Assembly (NCBI GenBank): GCA_017625725.1
Contig: JAGAKH010000094.1
Location: 1 to 48,368 of the forward strand
Source: Bacteroidales bacterium
GTDB taxonomy: Bacteria > Bacteroidota > Bacteroidia > Bacteroidales > UBA932
Length of the DNA stretch: 48,368 bases
Direction of reading: 5' to 3'
The position numbers and the translations under genes are program-made. How positions within the stretch are numbered: position 1 is the stretch's first letter; the number at the start of each line of letters is the position of its first letter. Shown piece by piece: positions 8,259-18,217 of this stretch. Below the pieces are notes generated by a model, which was given only the letters and a program-made list of their open reading frames with translations, made no database searches and was not told the origin of the DNA.

Positions 8259-9068
8259 TTATTCGAAATCCGGATTTACAAGTATTCGTCCGCAATACTC
8301 GCAGATTATCATCTTTCTGTTCGATGCGATGTCAACAAGTCTCTGAGGAGCGATTGTGTTGAAGCAACCTCCACAAGAGTCTCCATTGAATACAGAAACA
8401 ACTGCGAGATGATTGTTGCAGCTCTGTCTGATGCGGTCGTATGCACTCATTGTCCTGGCATCGATCTTCTCAGCACATGCATCCCTGTTGACACGGAGCT
8501 TTTCCTCCTCCTTGGAAGTCGACTCAACGATTGTAGCAAGTTCCTCTTTCTTTGCCTTCAGGTCGTCATTTCTCACTGCAAGCTTCTCCTTTACGACCTC
8601 CAGGTCTGTCTTCTTGCCAAGAATACGCTCTTTGGTCTCAAGTATATGTTTTTCGGCAATCTGTCTGAGAAGGTCCTGATTTTCAATCTCCTTGTTCAGC
8701 GAATCATACTCACGGCTGTTAGCCACATTCTCAAGCTGAGACTTGTATTTCTCGATCTGAGCATCACACTCAGTGATGCTGATCTTGTTCTCGGTCACGA
8801 ACTTTCCGTACTCATCAATAAGTTCAGAGATACGTGCTGCCTTTGCCTTCAGATCTGCGATTTCATTTTCAAGATTCTCTACCTCCATCGGAAGCTCGCC
8901 CCTGAGCTGAAGAATCTTATCTATCGCTGTATCAGCCTGCTGAAGAGCATAAAGCGTCTTGAGTTTTTCTCCAACGCTGAGATCAGAGTCTGCAAAATTC
9001 TTCTGAATTGACACGAAGGTTTCTCTCTGGTCAATCGGCGTTTCGATTTTCTTTGTCTTTTTAGCCAT
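8259..9068 (-). CDS. Coiled-coil protein with C4-type zinc ribbon
   Basis: A 269-residue protein with a long alpha-helical, coiled-coil N-terminal part (about residues 20-200, rich in Glu/Lys/Leu heptads) and a C-terminal zinc ribbon made from CGGCFNTIAP and CEYCGRIL. This is the zf-RING_7/C4-type zinc-ribbon family, related to bacterial proteins annotated as possible nucleic-acid-binding proteins. In many genomes it is located beside a Nif3-like gene, as here (25 nt away). The function is not established; the fold suggests RNA or ribosome-associated binding, which is inference. Confidence 0.85.
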   Translation of the reverse strand: MAKKTKKIETPIDQRETFVSIQKNFADSDLSVGEKLKTLYALQQADTAIDKILQLRGELPMEVENLENEIADLKAKAARISELIDEYGKFVTENKISITECDAQIEKYKSQLENVANSREYDSLNKEIENQDLLRQIAEKHILETKERILGKKTDLEVVKEKLAVRNDDLKAKKEELATIVESTSKEEEKLRVNRDACAEKIDARTMSAYDRIRQSCNNHLAVVSVFNGDSCGGCFNTIAPQRLVDIASNRKMIICEYCGRILVNPDFE

Positions 9069-9093
9069 ATCGCTTAAAAACTGTTATGTGTTT

Positions 9094-9888
9094 CTAATAA
9101 TAAAATATCGGATTACTATGAATATTCTGCGTAATGCGAACTGCAAAGGTAGGAAAATTTTTCCTTAACAATGAAAATAAAATGTCAACTATCTCTATTT
9201 CACTTTCATAATGACCTATATCCATAATCATGAAGCCTTCTTCTGTAAAGAAATGATGATATGAAATATCACCGCTGAGATAGAGTTGGGCACCTGATTT
9301 TCTCGCCGCTTCAATCAAGGAACTTCCGGAACCGCCGCACATTGCCACCCTTGAAATCTTTCCCTCAACCGGCTTGGACGCCCTCAGATTCCTGAGACTG
9401 AATTTCTCCTTGACCAATCTTACTGCTTCTTCAGCAGAAACTGGCTCAGGAAAGTCACCTACCGCACCCAGACCGAAGCCATCGCCTTCATCCTCAAGCA
9501 CCGAAACATTCACCAGACCCAACCTCGCCGCCATGGCGCCACTGACTCCTGCCATCACCTTATCTGCACTGGTATGAGCAGCATAAACTGAAATACCTGC
9601 CTGTATTGCCTTCATTACAGCCTTTCCGACAAGATTATCCGGACTTATCTTCTTCAGACCGGAAAAGATCAGAGGATGATGGGTAACTATCATATCGGCA
9701 CCACAGGCAACGGCCTCGTCAACAAGTTCAGGAGTGCAGTCAAGCCCTAAAAGAATGGATTTGACCGGAGAATCCGGCGAGCCTATACAAAGGCCTGTAT
9801 TATCCCATTTTTCCTGAAGCGATGCCGGGGCGAACTCTTCGATCGCCGCAATGACATCCTTTACCTTATATATATGTTCAGTGTTCAT
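9094..9888 (-). CDS. Nif3-like dinuclear metal-centre hexameric protein (DUF34), compact form
   Basis: A 264-residue protein of the Nif3/DUF34 family, often annotated as GTP cyclohydrolase I type 2 homologue, though its physiological reaction is unproven. Family motifs are visible: EKWDNTGLCIGSPD near the N-terminus, the metal-binding VTHHPLIFSGLKKI, and DIGHYESEIE near the C-terminus, supplying the histidine and glutamate ligands. Many homologues are about 365 residues because of a central PII-like insert; this one is the compact version. It lies 11 nt from the MerR gene and 25 nt from the zinc-ribbon gene, a common pairing. Confidence 0.88.
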   Translation of the reverse strand: MNTEHIYKVKDVIAAIEEFAPASLQEKWDNTGLCIGSPDSPVKSILLGLDCTPELVDEAVACGADMIVTHHPLIFSGLKKISPDNLVGKAVMKAIQAGISVYAAHTSADKVMAGVSGAMAARLGLVNVSVLEDEGDGFGLGAVGDFPEPVSAEEAVRLVKEKFSLRNLRASKPVEGKISRVAMCGGSGSSLIEAARKSGAQLYLSGDISYHHFFTEEGFMIMDIGHYESEIEIVDILFSLLRKNFPTFAVRITQNIHSNPIFYY

Positions 9889-9899
9889 TACAGACCTGT

Positions 9900-10241
9900 T
9901 TAAAGTTCCTCTCTGATTTCAGCCAGCTGCTGGCGTATTGCCTTGAGTGATTCCAGCACTCTTGCCTTGCTTATGACTTCCTTCCTGTCTCCTTTCAGTC
10001 TTTTAGCCGCCCCCTCCAGAGTCAGTCCCTCAGTCTTTACAAGAAGATGGATATGCTTGAATGTCTCGACATCATCCTTTGTAAAGAGCCTGTTACCCTT
10101 GGCATTTCTCTGGGGACGGATGAACTTAGGAAACTCATTCGCCCAAAAACGTACAAGTGAGGTGCTTTCCCCTAAAATCTGAGCGACTTCACCAACTGTA
10201 TACAAGTATTTTTCCATATATTCTTTACACGGTTTTACCAA
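9900..10241 (-). CDS. MerR-family transcriptional regulator (short form)
   Basis: A 113-residue protein with a single MerR-type winged-helix DNA-binding domain: YTVGEVAQILGESTSLVRFW (helix-turn-helix, residues about 11-30), then KGNRLFTKDDVETF (wing) and a helical C-terminal half. There is no separate effector-binding domain, so the ligand is unknown. This short form, next to Nif3 and M23 peptidase genes, is widespread in Bacteroidales. Its target is not evident from the window; the gene overlaps no other frame and is 3 nt from the peptidase gene upstream. Confidence 0.88.
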   Translation of the reverse strand: MVKPCKEYMEKYLYTVGEVAQILGESTSLVRFWANEFPKFIRPQRNAKGNRLFTKDDVETFKHIHLLVKTEGLTLEGAAKRLKGDRKEVISKARVLESLKAIRQQLAEIREEL

Positions 10242-10244
10242 GCA

Positions 10245-11192
10245 TCAATCCATCGACTGTCCTGTGGCTGAAGACATTACAAGCATATTGACATATTCAT
10301 CCGGCGATACAGAGGCAAACAGATGATTCACCGGATCAAGTGCCACCGTATCCTTCCATACTTCATAATGAAGATGTGGTGCGAACGAATTGCCTGAGAC
10401 TCCGACATAACCAAGCCGGGTCCCTCTCTTGACCTTTCGTCCCTTCACGGCCTCCACATCAGCCAGGTGTGCATATTTAGTCACATATCCGTTACCATGA
10501 TCAATGACGACCTGATTGCCAAGTCCCTTTCTTGAACGTATCACTTCCTTCACTGTTCCTTCGGAAGCAGCATACACAGGTTCGCCGGAATGTGCGATGA
10601 GGTCAAGACCGTTATGGTACATCTCCACCTTATAGAATGGATTGATCTTGCTTCCCGTTGAAGCGCCTGTCTGAGCCACAGAAAAATCTTCAAGCGGATT
10701 ATGCATCGGAGGCATTTCATATCCTTCCGAAGAAAGCAGAGCGGCAATCTTTCTGAAATTATCTTCCACAGAGGCAGCCTTCCCTTCCATCCTGTCTATC
10801 TTTGATTCGGAATAAAGAACTATATCCATATCAGGGATAGAATCAAGCCCATGCAGGAAATCAACGGAATAAATAGGATCGATACCGGGAGATGAAGTGT
10901 GGAATATCTCTTCATAAATCCGGTCATCCTTAACCACAAGTCCCTGTATCACATCCGACACCATCCTTTCCTTCTCCATCATCTGCGGAAGCTCGGTAGA
11001 ATACATACGGTTCTCATATTTGAGACGACGTTCTGTCTCAGTACTGAAGAACAGGGCGAACACCAAATAGTACAGAATTGCCAGGGAAGCAGTTACGATC
11101 AAGAACATCAGTATCTTGCGGATAACCGCCCACACCGACGTCTTAGCCTTCTTCAATCTATAGTTCTTGTCTACTATGTACTGGCTGCTCAT
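10245..11192 (-). CDS. M23 (LytM) family peptidase, membrane-anchored
   Basis: A 315-residue protein with one N-terminal membrane helix (about residues 26-48), a predicted helical linker, and a C-terminal LytM/M23 domain (about 185-290). The zinc ligands are in place: HNGLD (His193, Asp197) and HLHYEV (His273, His275), so it is predicted to be an active peptidoglycan endopeptidase cleaving cross-bridges in the periplasm. The start codon overlaps the stop codon of the upstream paralogue (ATGA), indicating translational coupling. The two neighbours share domain order and probably arose by duplication. Confidence 0.92.
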   Translation of the reverse strand: MSSQYIVDKNYRLKKAKTSVWAVIRKILMFLIVTASLAILYYLVFALFFSTETERRLKYENRMYSTELPQMMEKERMVSDVIQGLVVKDDRIYEEIFHTSSPGIDPIYSVDFLHGLDSIPDMDIVLYSESKIDRMEGKAASVEDNFRKIAALLSSEGYEMPPMHNPLEDFSVAQTGASTGSKINPFYKVEMYHNGLDLIAHSGEPVYAASEGTVKEVIRSRKGLGNQVVIDHGNGYVTKYAHLADVEAVKGRKVKRGTRLGYVGVSGNSFAPHLHYEVWKDTVALDPVNHLFASVSPDEYVNMLVMSSATGQSMD

Positions 11193-12211
11193 GAGCGTCC
11201 TTTAAGTTTTCTGCGATGAGACGGATGTAGCGTTATCTTTTCCGAAGCCTCTTCCGAGTTGCGTACCATGGTAGCATACTCTTCAGGAGTGATTGTAAGG
11301 TCAAAGTAGTTCGATGGATTGACATGTGTGTCCTTATACAGCACTTCATAATGCAGATGAGGACCTGATGACCTTCCTGAGTTTCCCGATTCTCCGAGAC
11401 ACTCTCCCCTCTTGAGCTTCATTCCCTCAACGACACTGATCGACTTCATGTGAGCATATCTGGTCTTATAACCAAAACCATGGTCTATAACTATCTGATT
11501 TCCATAACCAAAGAAATCAAACCTCACGCTTTCAACCACACCGTCACCGGTCGCGTAGACAGGGTTGCCAGGCTTCAAGGCAAAATCCACTCCTGTATGT
11601 CTCTTGGTGCGGCCGGTAAAAGGATCGCTTCTGTAGCCGAAACTGCTGGAAAGACGATATATCGTCGGATCCGGATTGACAGGAGGAATTGCAGGTATGC
11701 AGGATGCCATATCTCCGGCACGTTTCGAAAGCTGGGCAACCTCCTCGAACGACCTGCTCTGGACATATGTCTTTTTCGTCAAGGCATCAAGACGGATCAC
11801 TGTATTCTTAAGAAGTCCATCTGCGTCATACTGATCCAGATGAGAGTATCTGTTCACTCCTCCGAAGCCTGCATTCCTGACCTCTTCCGGTATCTCATGC
11901 ATACCGAAGATCGAACGGTAGATATCATCATCCCTCTGCTGCAACGAAGTGAGTATCCTGTCATATTCATCCAGCTGACGGTTCAGCACCTCCACCTTGG
12001 AACACCATTCAGCATTGGCTTTTTTGAGAAGTACGGTCTTCGGCAGTTCCCATCCGAGGACATACGAATATATCCAGGCATAAAAAACCGACATACCCAG
12101 ACTTACGACAAAGAATACCGCAGTCCTGAAGAAGCGATGTCTCTTTGAACGCTTCCTGACTTCATAAGAAAGCGTCCTTGGATTGAATATATATCTGATA
12201 CTTTTTGACAT
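11189..12211 (-). CDS. M23 (LytM) family peptidase, membrane-anchored (paralogue)
   Basis: The start is placed at the ATG at 12211 (MSKSIRYIFNPRTLSYEV), giving 340 residues; an in-frame ATG at 12262 would add 17 residues that do not resemble the family. The sequence shows an N-terminal basic stretch, one membrane helix (about residues 27-50), a helical region that includes a DDDIYRSIFGMHEIP motif, and a C-terminal LytM domain with RHTGVDFA and HLHYEV supplying the zinc ligands. A periplasmic peptidoglycan endopeptidase role is predicted. It is the first gene of the 14-gene minus-strand train and overlaps the next peptidase gene by 4 nt. Confidence 0.92.
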   Translation of the reverse strand: MSKSIRYIFNPRTLSYEVRKRSKRHRFFRTAVFFVVSLGMSVFYAWIYSYVLGWELPKTVLLKKANAEWCSKVEVLNRQLDEYDRILTSLQQRDDDIYRSIFGMHEIPEEVRNAGFGGVNRYSHLDQYDADGLLKNTVIRLDALTKKTYVQSRSFEEVAQLSKRAGDMASCIPAIPPVNPDPTIYRLSSSFGYRSDPFTGRTKRHTGVDFALKPGNPVYATGDGVVESVRFDFFGYGNQIVIDHGFGYKTRYAHMKSISVVEGMKLKRGECLGESGNSGRSSGPHLHYEVLYKDTHVNPSNYFDLTITPEEYATMVRNSEEASEKITLHPSHRRKLKGRS

Positions 12212-12217
12212 AACATG

Positions 12218-12225
12218 CAAAGATA
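12218..12225 (-). promoter_or_regulatory. Candidate -7 box upstream of the M23/rnf operon
   Basis: TATCTTTG on the minus strand fits the Bacteroidota -7 consensus TAnnTTTG. It is only 6 nt from the chosen start codon, which would make the transcript nearly leaderless, and no good -33 box is present, so this is a weak call. The alternative is a promoter further upstream with a start at 12262. Confidence 0.35.
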
Positions 12226-12329
12226 TGCAAAATCCTCCATACTTCTTATAAAAAAGAACCAAAACATATAAAAATCATATTGAAGATACCTTTTTGCAAC
12301 CTCATGAAGAAAGCTAGTAGGTCCGAACG

Positions 12330-12360
12330 ATTGTCATTACAGAAAAATTGTGTATTTTTG
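12330..12360 (+). promoter_or_regulatory. Promoter of alaS operon
   Basis: ATTG at 12330-12333 followed after 19 nt by TATTTTTG at 12353-12360 fits the Bacteroidota promoter pattern (TTTG, N19-21, TAnnTTTG) with one mismatch. The start codon of alaS is 34 nt further on, leaving a leader of about 27 nt. Confidence 0.65.
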
Positions 12361-12394
12361 CAAGTTATTAATCTGGATTTAAAAGTAACAACAT

Positions 12395-15010
12395 ATGACA
12401 TCAAAAGAAATCAGAAAAGCCTTCCTTGACTTCTTCGCTTCAAAGGGGCATCAGATTGTGCCTTCGGCACCAATGGTCGTAAAGAACGACCCTACCCTCA
12501 TGTTCACAAATGCTGGAATGAACCAGTTCAAAGACTGGTTCCTGGGAAACAGTCCGGCAAAATGGAGAAGGGTTGCAGACAGCCAGAAGTGCCTGCGTGT
12601 CAGCGGAAAGCACAATGACCTTGAAGAAGTGGGACGCGACACCTATCACCACACCATGTTCGAGATGCTCGGAAACTGGAGTTTCGGAGATTATTTCAAG
12701 AACGAAGCGATAGACTGGGCTTGGGAGCTTCTTACTGATGTCTATAAGCTTGACAAGGACAGACTTTACGCAACAGTATTCGAAGGTTCAGAGGCAGATG
12801 GCACTCAGCTTGACATCGAGGCTATGGAAGCATGGAAGAGACATCTTCCCGAAGACAGGATTCTGCTCGGAAACAAGAAGGACAACTTTTGGGAAATGGG
12901 CGATACCGGTCCATGCGGCCCATGTTCGGAAATCCACATCGACCTCAGAAGCGACGAGGAAAGAGCTGCTGTTCCAGGTGCATCTCTAGTAAACAAGGAT
13001 CACCACCTCGTGATCGAGATCTGGAATAATGTATTCATGCAGTACAACAGAAAATCCAATGGCGAGCTTGAGCTTCTTCCAAACAAGAATGTTGACACAG
13101 GAATGGGATTCGAGCGCCTCTGCATGGCACTTCAGGGCAAGCAGTCAAATTACGACACTGACGTGTTCACAGGCATGATCGCAAAGATCGAAGAATTGTC
13201 AGGACACAGCTATGGAAAGACCGCCGAGGAGGATATTGCAATGCGTGTGATCGCAGACCACATCCGCGCCATCAGTTTCTCCATTGCTGACGGCCAGCTC
13301 CCATCCAACGTTAAAGCCGGCTACGTTATACGCCGTATCCTCAGAAGAGCAGTCCGCTATGGATACACATTCCTTGGATTCAACGAGCCATTCCTCTGCC
13401 GCCTCGTGCAGCAGCTCGTTGACGACATGGGCGAGTTCTACCCTGAGATAGTAAAACAGCAGACCCTGATCGAGCGTGTGATCAAGGAAGAAGAAATGGC
13501 TTTCCTCCGCACCCTAGACAGAGGAATCCGCCTGATGGACAACATCATGGCAAAGTCTGCCGACACTAAGCTCATTTCCGGAGAGGACGCATTCACTCTT
13601 TATGACACCTTCGGATTCCCTATCGACCTTTCTGAACTCATTGCCTCAGAAAAGGGATACAGGATTGACCTGGAAGGCTTCCAGAGAGAGCTTCAGAAGC
13701 AGAAGGACAGGGCACGCAACGCCACTGCCATCGAGTCTGGAGACTGGGTGGAATTCGCACACTGCGAAAACATCGAGTTCCTCGGCTACGACTATACTGA
13801 GCTCGAGAATGTACAGCTCACACGCCACCGCACTGTAAAGGCAAAGAACAAGACAATGTATCAGCTCGTGTTCGAACGTACTCCTTTCTATGCTGAAATG
13901 GGAGGTCAGGTCGGAGATACCGGATACATCGTTTCTGAAAGCGGAGAAAAGATCCAGATCATCAATACAATCAAGGAGAACAACCTTACCATCCATGTAG
14001 CGGAAAGGATTCCTGCCGACTGCAGTGAAAGTTTCAGCCTGCATGTGGACACAGAGAGAAGACGCCAGATCGAGAACAACCATACTGCTACACATCTCCT
14101 TCATCAGGCTCTCAGGGAAATCCTTGGAACGCATGTCGAGCAGAAGGGTTCTTATGTATGCGACAAGTATTTCCGTTTCGACTTCTCACACTTCGAAAAA
14201 CTTACAGATGAACAGATTGACCTCGTCGAGAACCGCGTAAACGCTCTCATCAGAGCCAACAATCCGCTTGACGAGAACCGTACAGCGACAATGGAGGAAG
14301 CTCAGGAAATGGGTGCCATGGCTCTCTTCGGAGAAAAGTACGGAGACAAGGTACGTGTGGTGAAGTTCGGAGATTCATGCGAGCTCTGCGGAGGTACGCA
14401 TGCTGCAGCAACAGGACAGATCGGATTCTTCAAGATCGTTTCCGAGTCTGCAATCGCAGCCGGAGTACGCCGTATCGAAGCAGTGACCGGAGTTCACGCC
14501 GAGACTCTTGTTGACGGAATGGAGACAACCATCCACATAGCAAAGGCATTCTTCAACAACGTCCCTGACCTTGCAGGTGCAATCCGCAAGATGATAGAGG
14601 AAAATGAGGCATACAAGAAGCAGATGGAAGAGATTGTCAAGGAGAAGACCATCACGCTGAAGAACAGCCTCATAGGAATGGCTAAGGAGATCAACGGAGT
14701 CAACGTGGTTACTATTGACTACAGCATCGACCCGGTAATGTTCAAGAATGCAGCATTCATGCTTCAGAAGGAGGCACAGAACCTCGCCATAATCGGTGCT
14801 TTTGAGGCAGGCGGCAAGCCGCAGCTCCTTCTGATGTACTCCGAAGACCTTGTAAAGGCAGGACATAATGCAGGTGCTGACATCCGCGAGGCATCTAAAC
14901 TGATCCTCGGAGGAGGTGGCGGACAGCCAGGCCTCGCCACTGCAGGAGGAAAATCTGTTGAAGGACTTTCCGCTGCTGCAGAAAAGTTGATTGAAGCTGC
15001 TACCCGCTAA
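12395..15010 (+). CDS. alaS: Alanyl-tRNA synthetase
   Basis: AlaRS, 871 residues, charges tRNA-Ala with alanine in the cytosol. The N-terminal catalytic domain has the class II motifs ([34 protein letters not shown]). The central editing domain, which clears Ser- and Gly-tRNA-Ala, has the zinc ligands HTATH (His563, His567) and CGGTH (Cys665, His669). The C-terminal C-Ala/DHHA1 domain contains [18 protein letters not shown]. Length is normal, with all domains present. It is the first gene of a plus-strand operon, and the LptF/G-Fmt fusion follows after 18 nt. Confidence 0.98.
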   Translation: MTSKEIRKAFLDFFASKGHQIVPSAPMVVKNDPTLMFTNAGMNQFKDWFLGNSPAKWRRVADSQKCLRVSGKHNDLEEVGRDTYHHTMFEMLGNWSFGDYFKNEAIDWAWELLTDVYKLDKDRLYATVFEGSEADGTQLDIEAMEAWKRHLPEDRILLGNKKDNFWEMGDTGPCGPCSEIHIDLRSDEERAAVPGASLVNKDHHLVIEIWNNVFMQYNRKSNGELELLPNKNVDTGMGFERLCMALQGKQSNYDTDVFTGMIAKIEELSGHSYGKTAEEDIAMRVIADHIRAISFSIADGQLPSNVKAGYVIRRILRRAVRYGYTFLGFNEPFLCRLVQQLVDDMGEFYPEIVKQQTLIERVIKEEEMAFLRTLDRGIRLMDNIMAKSADTKLISGEDAFTLYDTFGFPIDLSELIASEKGYRIDLEGFQRELQKQKDRARNATAIESGDWVEFAHCENIEFLGYDYTELENVQLTRHRTVKAKNKTMYQLVFERTPFYAEMGGQVGDTGYIVSESGEKIQIINTIKENNLTIHVAERIPADCSESFSLHVDTERRRQIENNHTATHLLHQALREILGTHVEQKGSYVCDKYFRFDFSHFEKLTDEQIDLVENRVNALIRANNPLDENRTATMEEAQEMGAMALFGEKYGDKVRVVKFGDSCELCGGTHAAATGQIGFFKIVSESAIAAGVRRIEAVTGVHAETLVDGMETTIHIAKAFFNNVPDLAGAIRKMIEENEAYKKQMEEIVKEKTITLKNSLIGMAKEINGVNVVTIDYSIDPVMFKNAAFMLQKEAQNLAIIGAFEAGGKPQLLLMYSEDLVKAGHNAGADIREASKLILGGGGGQPGLATAGGKSVEGLSAAAEKLIEAATR

Positions 15011-15028
15011 GATTAAATATCCATCAGA

Positions 15029-17491
15029 ATGAAGAAGTTAGACCAGTTCATATTAAAGTCATTCATAGGACCGTTCTTTGCGATCCTTCTGGTAGTCGTA
15101 TTCATTCTGATGATGCAGTTCCTGTGGCTCTATATCGATGAACTTGTCGGTAAGGGTCTCAGTTTCAAGGTTATCCTTGAGTTTTTGGCATGGGGAAGTG
15201 CGACTCTGCTTCCTCTTTCCCTGCCGTTGGCAACCCTCCTTTCGTCAATGATGACCCTCGGTACTTTGGGAGAGAATAATGAACTCCTTGCAATCAAGGC
15301 TGCCGGTATTTCCCTGCAACGCGTCCTCATCCCGCTTGGTATAGCATGCGGAGTCATCAGTATAGGAGCTTTCTTCATTTCGAACGACCTGATTCCTGTT
15401 GCATATAATAAGATATACACTCTCAGGGACGATATCGGAAAGACCAAGGAGGAAATCAAGATTCCTACCGGTACCTTCTATAACGGCATCGAGGGTTACA
15501 TCCTCAGAGTTGATGACAGGGAGAAGGAAAGCGGAATGATGCATGGGGTGATGGTATATAACCACACCAAGAACAAGGGTAACACCAGCCTTACCATAGC
15601 AGATTCCGCAATGATGAAGATGTCAAAGGACAAAAGCTACCTGTCCTTTGTCCTCTACAATGGCACGAATTACGAGGAGACCAACACCAAGAAATATCGC
15701 GACACCACACTCCAGCTGCAGAAAATTGACTTCGAGCGACAGGAGATGATTATTCCTCTTGAAAATTACGCTTTCCAGAAATCCGATTCGAGCAGATTTG
15801 ACGATGAGGTGAAATCAATGAACCTCAAACAGTTGAGACATGGTCAAGACTCCATAGGAGCTCTGGATTCAACTGCTGAAAGCGGAAATATCGAATCACT
15901 CCGTAAATCAAGACACCTACGCTATAATACACAGCTTGACACTAATGGCATCGCAGGTAAGACTGCAGAGTTCCAGCCTGACCACATCCTCGAATGGAAA
16001 AAGATAGACGATGAAATAAAGGCATTGGAGAAAGCTAAGGACAACGCAGAACAGCTGCAGATGTCATTGAGTTCCTATGCACGCGACAGGTTCCACTATA
16101 CCTTCACTCTCAGAAGGATCGATATTGAGATTCTGAAAAAGTTCGCTTTGTCAATAGCCTGTCTGATCTTCTTTTTCATCGGAGCACCTCTTGGAGCTTT
16201 GATCCGTAAGGGAGGTCTGGGAACACCTGCCATCATTTCAGTTCTCTTCTTCGTGGTATATTGGGTAATCGACATCTCCGGAACCAAACTGGCCCGCGAC
16301 GGTGCTGTTGACCCATTTACCGGAGTATTCATCTCCAGCTACATATTGTTCCCTACAGGTCTCTATCTCAGTTGGAAAGCCATCAATGACTCATCTATTT
16401 TCAGCATGGACTCAATTAAGAACGGTTTCAGAAAGATAAAGGCTAAGTTCGTCGGATTCTTCAGAAAGACCAGAATCGTCTACATGGGTACGCCGGAATT
16501 CGCAGTTGCACCACTGGACGCATTGAGAAAGAACGGCTACAAGATCGTAGGTATCGTGACAGTAGCCGACAAGGCAAGCGGCAGGGGCCTGAAGATAAAC
16601 GAAAGTGCCGTAAAGAAATATGCTGTGGAGAACAAGATACCTGTCCTCCAGCCTACTTCTTTGAAAGATCCGGAATTCCTGAATGCATTGAAGGCATGGA
16701 ACCCAGACCTCTTCGTAGTCGTGGCATTCCGCATGCTCCCTAAGGTGGTATGGGAAATTCCTAAGCTGGGTACATTCAACCTTCATGCAGCTCTCCTCCC
16801 TCAGTATCGAGGAGCAGCTCCGATCAACTGGGCAGTAATCAATGGCGACAAGACCACAGGTGTTACCACGTTCATGATTGACGACGGAATGGACACCGGT
16901 GGCATCATGTTCAGGGAACAATGCAAGATAGAACCAGATGATAATGTCGGCCAGGTACATGACAAACTCATGGAAATCGGATCGGAGCTGGTTGTACAGA
17001 CGGTGGAGGCCATCATAGAAGGCAATATCGAACTACGCGTACAGAAAAGTTTCATCCAGGGTTCTGAAATCCTCAGGCCGGCCCCTAAGATCACACGCGA
17101 ACTATGTCATATCGATTGGAACGGAAGGACCAAGGATATATACAACCTCATAAGAGGTCTCAGCCCATATCCGGCAGCATTCACTGAACTGGTGAAGGAA
17201 GAAAAGTCTCTCCAGATGAAGATTTTCAGCACCGCAAAGGTCACAGGAGAAGAATATACTGCCATGCTTGAAAGGAGCGGAAAGATATCAGCAGAGCCTG
17301 GAACAGTTCTTTCTGACGGAAAGTCTTATCTCGCCATCACTACAGCTGACGGTGCCCTCTCGGTGACCGAACTCCAGCTTTCAGGCAAGAAGAGAATGGC
17401 TGTGAGTGACTTCCTCATAGGCTTCCGCGAACCAGAAAGCTATAGGACAAGTCAGGGTACATCATCTAACATAACCGGAAGACATGCATAA
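15029..17491 (+). CDS. Fused LptF/LptG-family permease and methionyl-tRNA formyltransferase
   Basis: An uninterrupted 820-codon frame with two complete parts. Residues 1 to about 470 are a YjgP/YjgQ (LptF/LptG) permease of the LPS export ABC transporter: three N-terminal helices, a large periplasmic domain (about 120-365), three C-terminal helices. Residues about 479-820 are methionyl-tRNA formyltransferase, which formylates initiator Met-tRNA: RIVYMGTPEFAV from Arg482, the catalytic Asn584, His586 and Asp622 (equivalent to Asn106, His108 and Asp144 of the E. coli enzyme, a constant offset of 478), LLPQYRGAAP, and the C-terminal tRNA-binding domain. LptF/G C-termini are cytoplasmic, so Fmt would face the cytosol. 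No Met lies at the normal Fmt start; the nearest upstream in-frame ATG is codon 460, so separate internal initiation is possible. The last 8 nt overlap the next gene. Confidence 0.9.
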   Translation: MKKLDQFILKSFIGPFFAILLVVVFILMMQFLWLYIDELVGKGLSFKVILEFLAWGSATLLPLSLPLATLLSSMMTLGTLGENNELLAIKAAGISLQRVLIPLGIACGVISIGAFFISNDLIPVAYNKIYTLRDDIGKTKEEIKIPTGTFYNGIEGYILRVDDREKESGMMHGVMVYNHTKNKGNTSLTIADSAMMKMSKDKSYLSFVLYNGTNYEETNTKKYRDTTLQLQKIDFERQEMIIPLENYAFQKSDSSRFDDEVKSMNLKQLRHGQDSIGALDSTAESGNIESLRKSRHLRYNTQLDTNGIAGKTAEFQPDHILEWKKIDDEIKALEKAKDNAEQLQMSLSSYARDRFHYTFTLRRIDIEILKKFALSIACLIFFFIGAPLGALIRKGGLGTPAIISVLFFVVYWVIDISGTKLARDGAVDPFTGVFISSYILFPTGLYLSWKAINDSSIFSMDSIKNGFRKIKAKFVGFFRKTRIVYMGTPEFAVAPLDALRKNGYKIVGIVTVADKASGRGLKINESAVKKYAVENKIPVLQPTSLKDPEFLNALKAWNPDLFVVVAFRMLPKVVWEIPKLGTFNLHAALLPQYRGAAPINWAVINGDKTTGVTTFMIDDGMDTGGIMFREQCKIEPDDNVGQVHDKLMEIGSELVVQTVEAIIEGNIELRVQKSFIQGSEILRPAPKITRELCHIDWNGRTKDIYNLIRGLSPYPAAFTELVKEEKSLQMKIFSTAKVTGEEYTAMLERSGKISAEPGTVLSDGKSYLAITTADGALSVTELQLSGKKRMAVSDFLIGFREPESYRTSQGTSSNITGRHA

Positions 17492-18149
17492 GAATGTCGT
17501 CATCATCTGCGACGGGTGTTTCCCTAAAAGTGCATATCCATGCTACCTGATCCAGACGGCAGACTTCATAATCTGCTGCGACGGAGCACTTCGTAAATTT
17601 CTGAAAAACAGCAAGAAAATATTCGGAGAGGACCGCCTTCCGGATCTTGTGACAGGAGACATGGATACACTCTCCAAGGCACTTCAGAAAAAATATGCCG
17701 ACATCATTGTCAAGGTAGATGAACAGGAACATAACGACCAGACAAAGGCCGTTACATGGGCAGTGGACAATCTTGGCGATGGACTTGATATATTCATACT
17801 GGGTGCGACCGGAGAAAGGGAAGACCATACGATCGGCAACATCTCGCTTCTTATGGAATATGCCAGACGATGGGATCTGGAACAGAAGGAGATCAGCATC
17901 CAGATGATTTCCGACCATGGGACCCTCTTCGCAATTTCAGACACCACAGAAATCGACTGCGGAACAGGAAGAAGAATTTCAATATTCTCTCCGGACAACT
18001 CACTGAAAATCAAGTCTGAAGGGCTTCAGTGGCCTACTGATGACGTAGTATTTGACAACTGGTGGAAGGCGACACTGAACAGGGCATGTTCAGACAGGAT
18101 CCGCCTGACATTCAGCCATCCTTCGATTGCACTGATAATGATGGACTGA
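17484..18149 (+). CDS. Thiamine pyrophosphokinase
   Basis: A 221-residue enzyme that transfers pyrophosphate from ATP to thiamine, giving thiamine diphosphate in the cytosol. The catalytic domain shows ICDGCFPK, ICCDGALRKF, VTGDMDTLS (acidic metal-binding motif) and EHNDQTKAV; GATGEREDHTIGN is the family's strongest signature. The C-terminal part is the vitamin B1-binding domain (GRRISIFSPDN). The start overlaps the end of the LptF/G-Fmt gene by 8 nt, indicating coupled translation. The usual symbol is thiN or tenI-unrelated tnr3, so no symbol is assigned. Confidence 0.9.
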   Translation: MHKNVVIICDGCFPKSAYPCYLIQTADFIICCDGALRKFLKNSKKIFGEDRLPDLVTGDMDTLSKALQKKYADIIVKVDEQEHNDQTKAVTWAVDNLGDGLDIFILGATGEREDHTIGNISLLMEYARRWDLEQKEISIQMISDHGTLFAISDTTEIDCGTGRRISIFSPDNSLKIKSEGLQWPTDDVVFDNWWKATLNRACSDRIRLTFSHPSIALIMMD

Positions 18150-18217
18150 TTTTTTCGTGAAAATTAGGATTAGTTTTTCAAAAATCTTAATTTAGCGGAA
18201 TCATATCATTAATAAAC

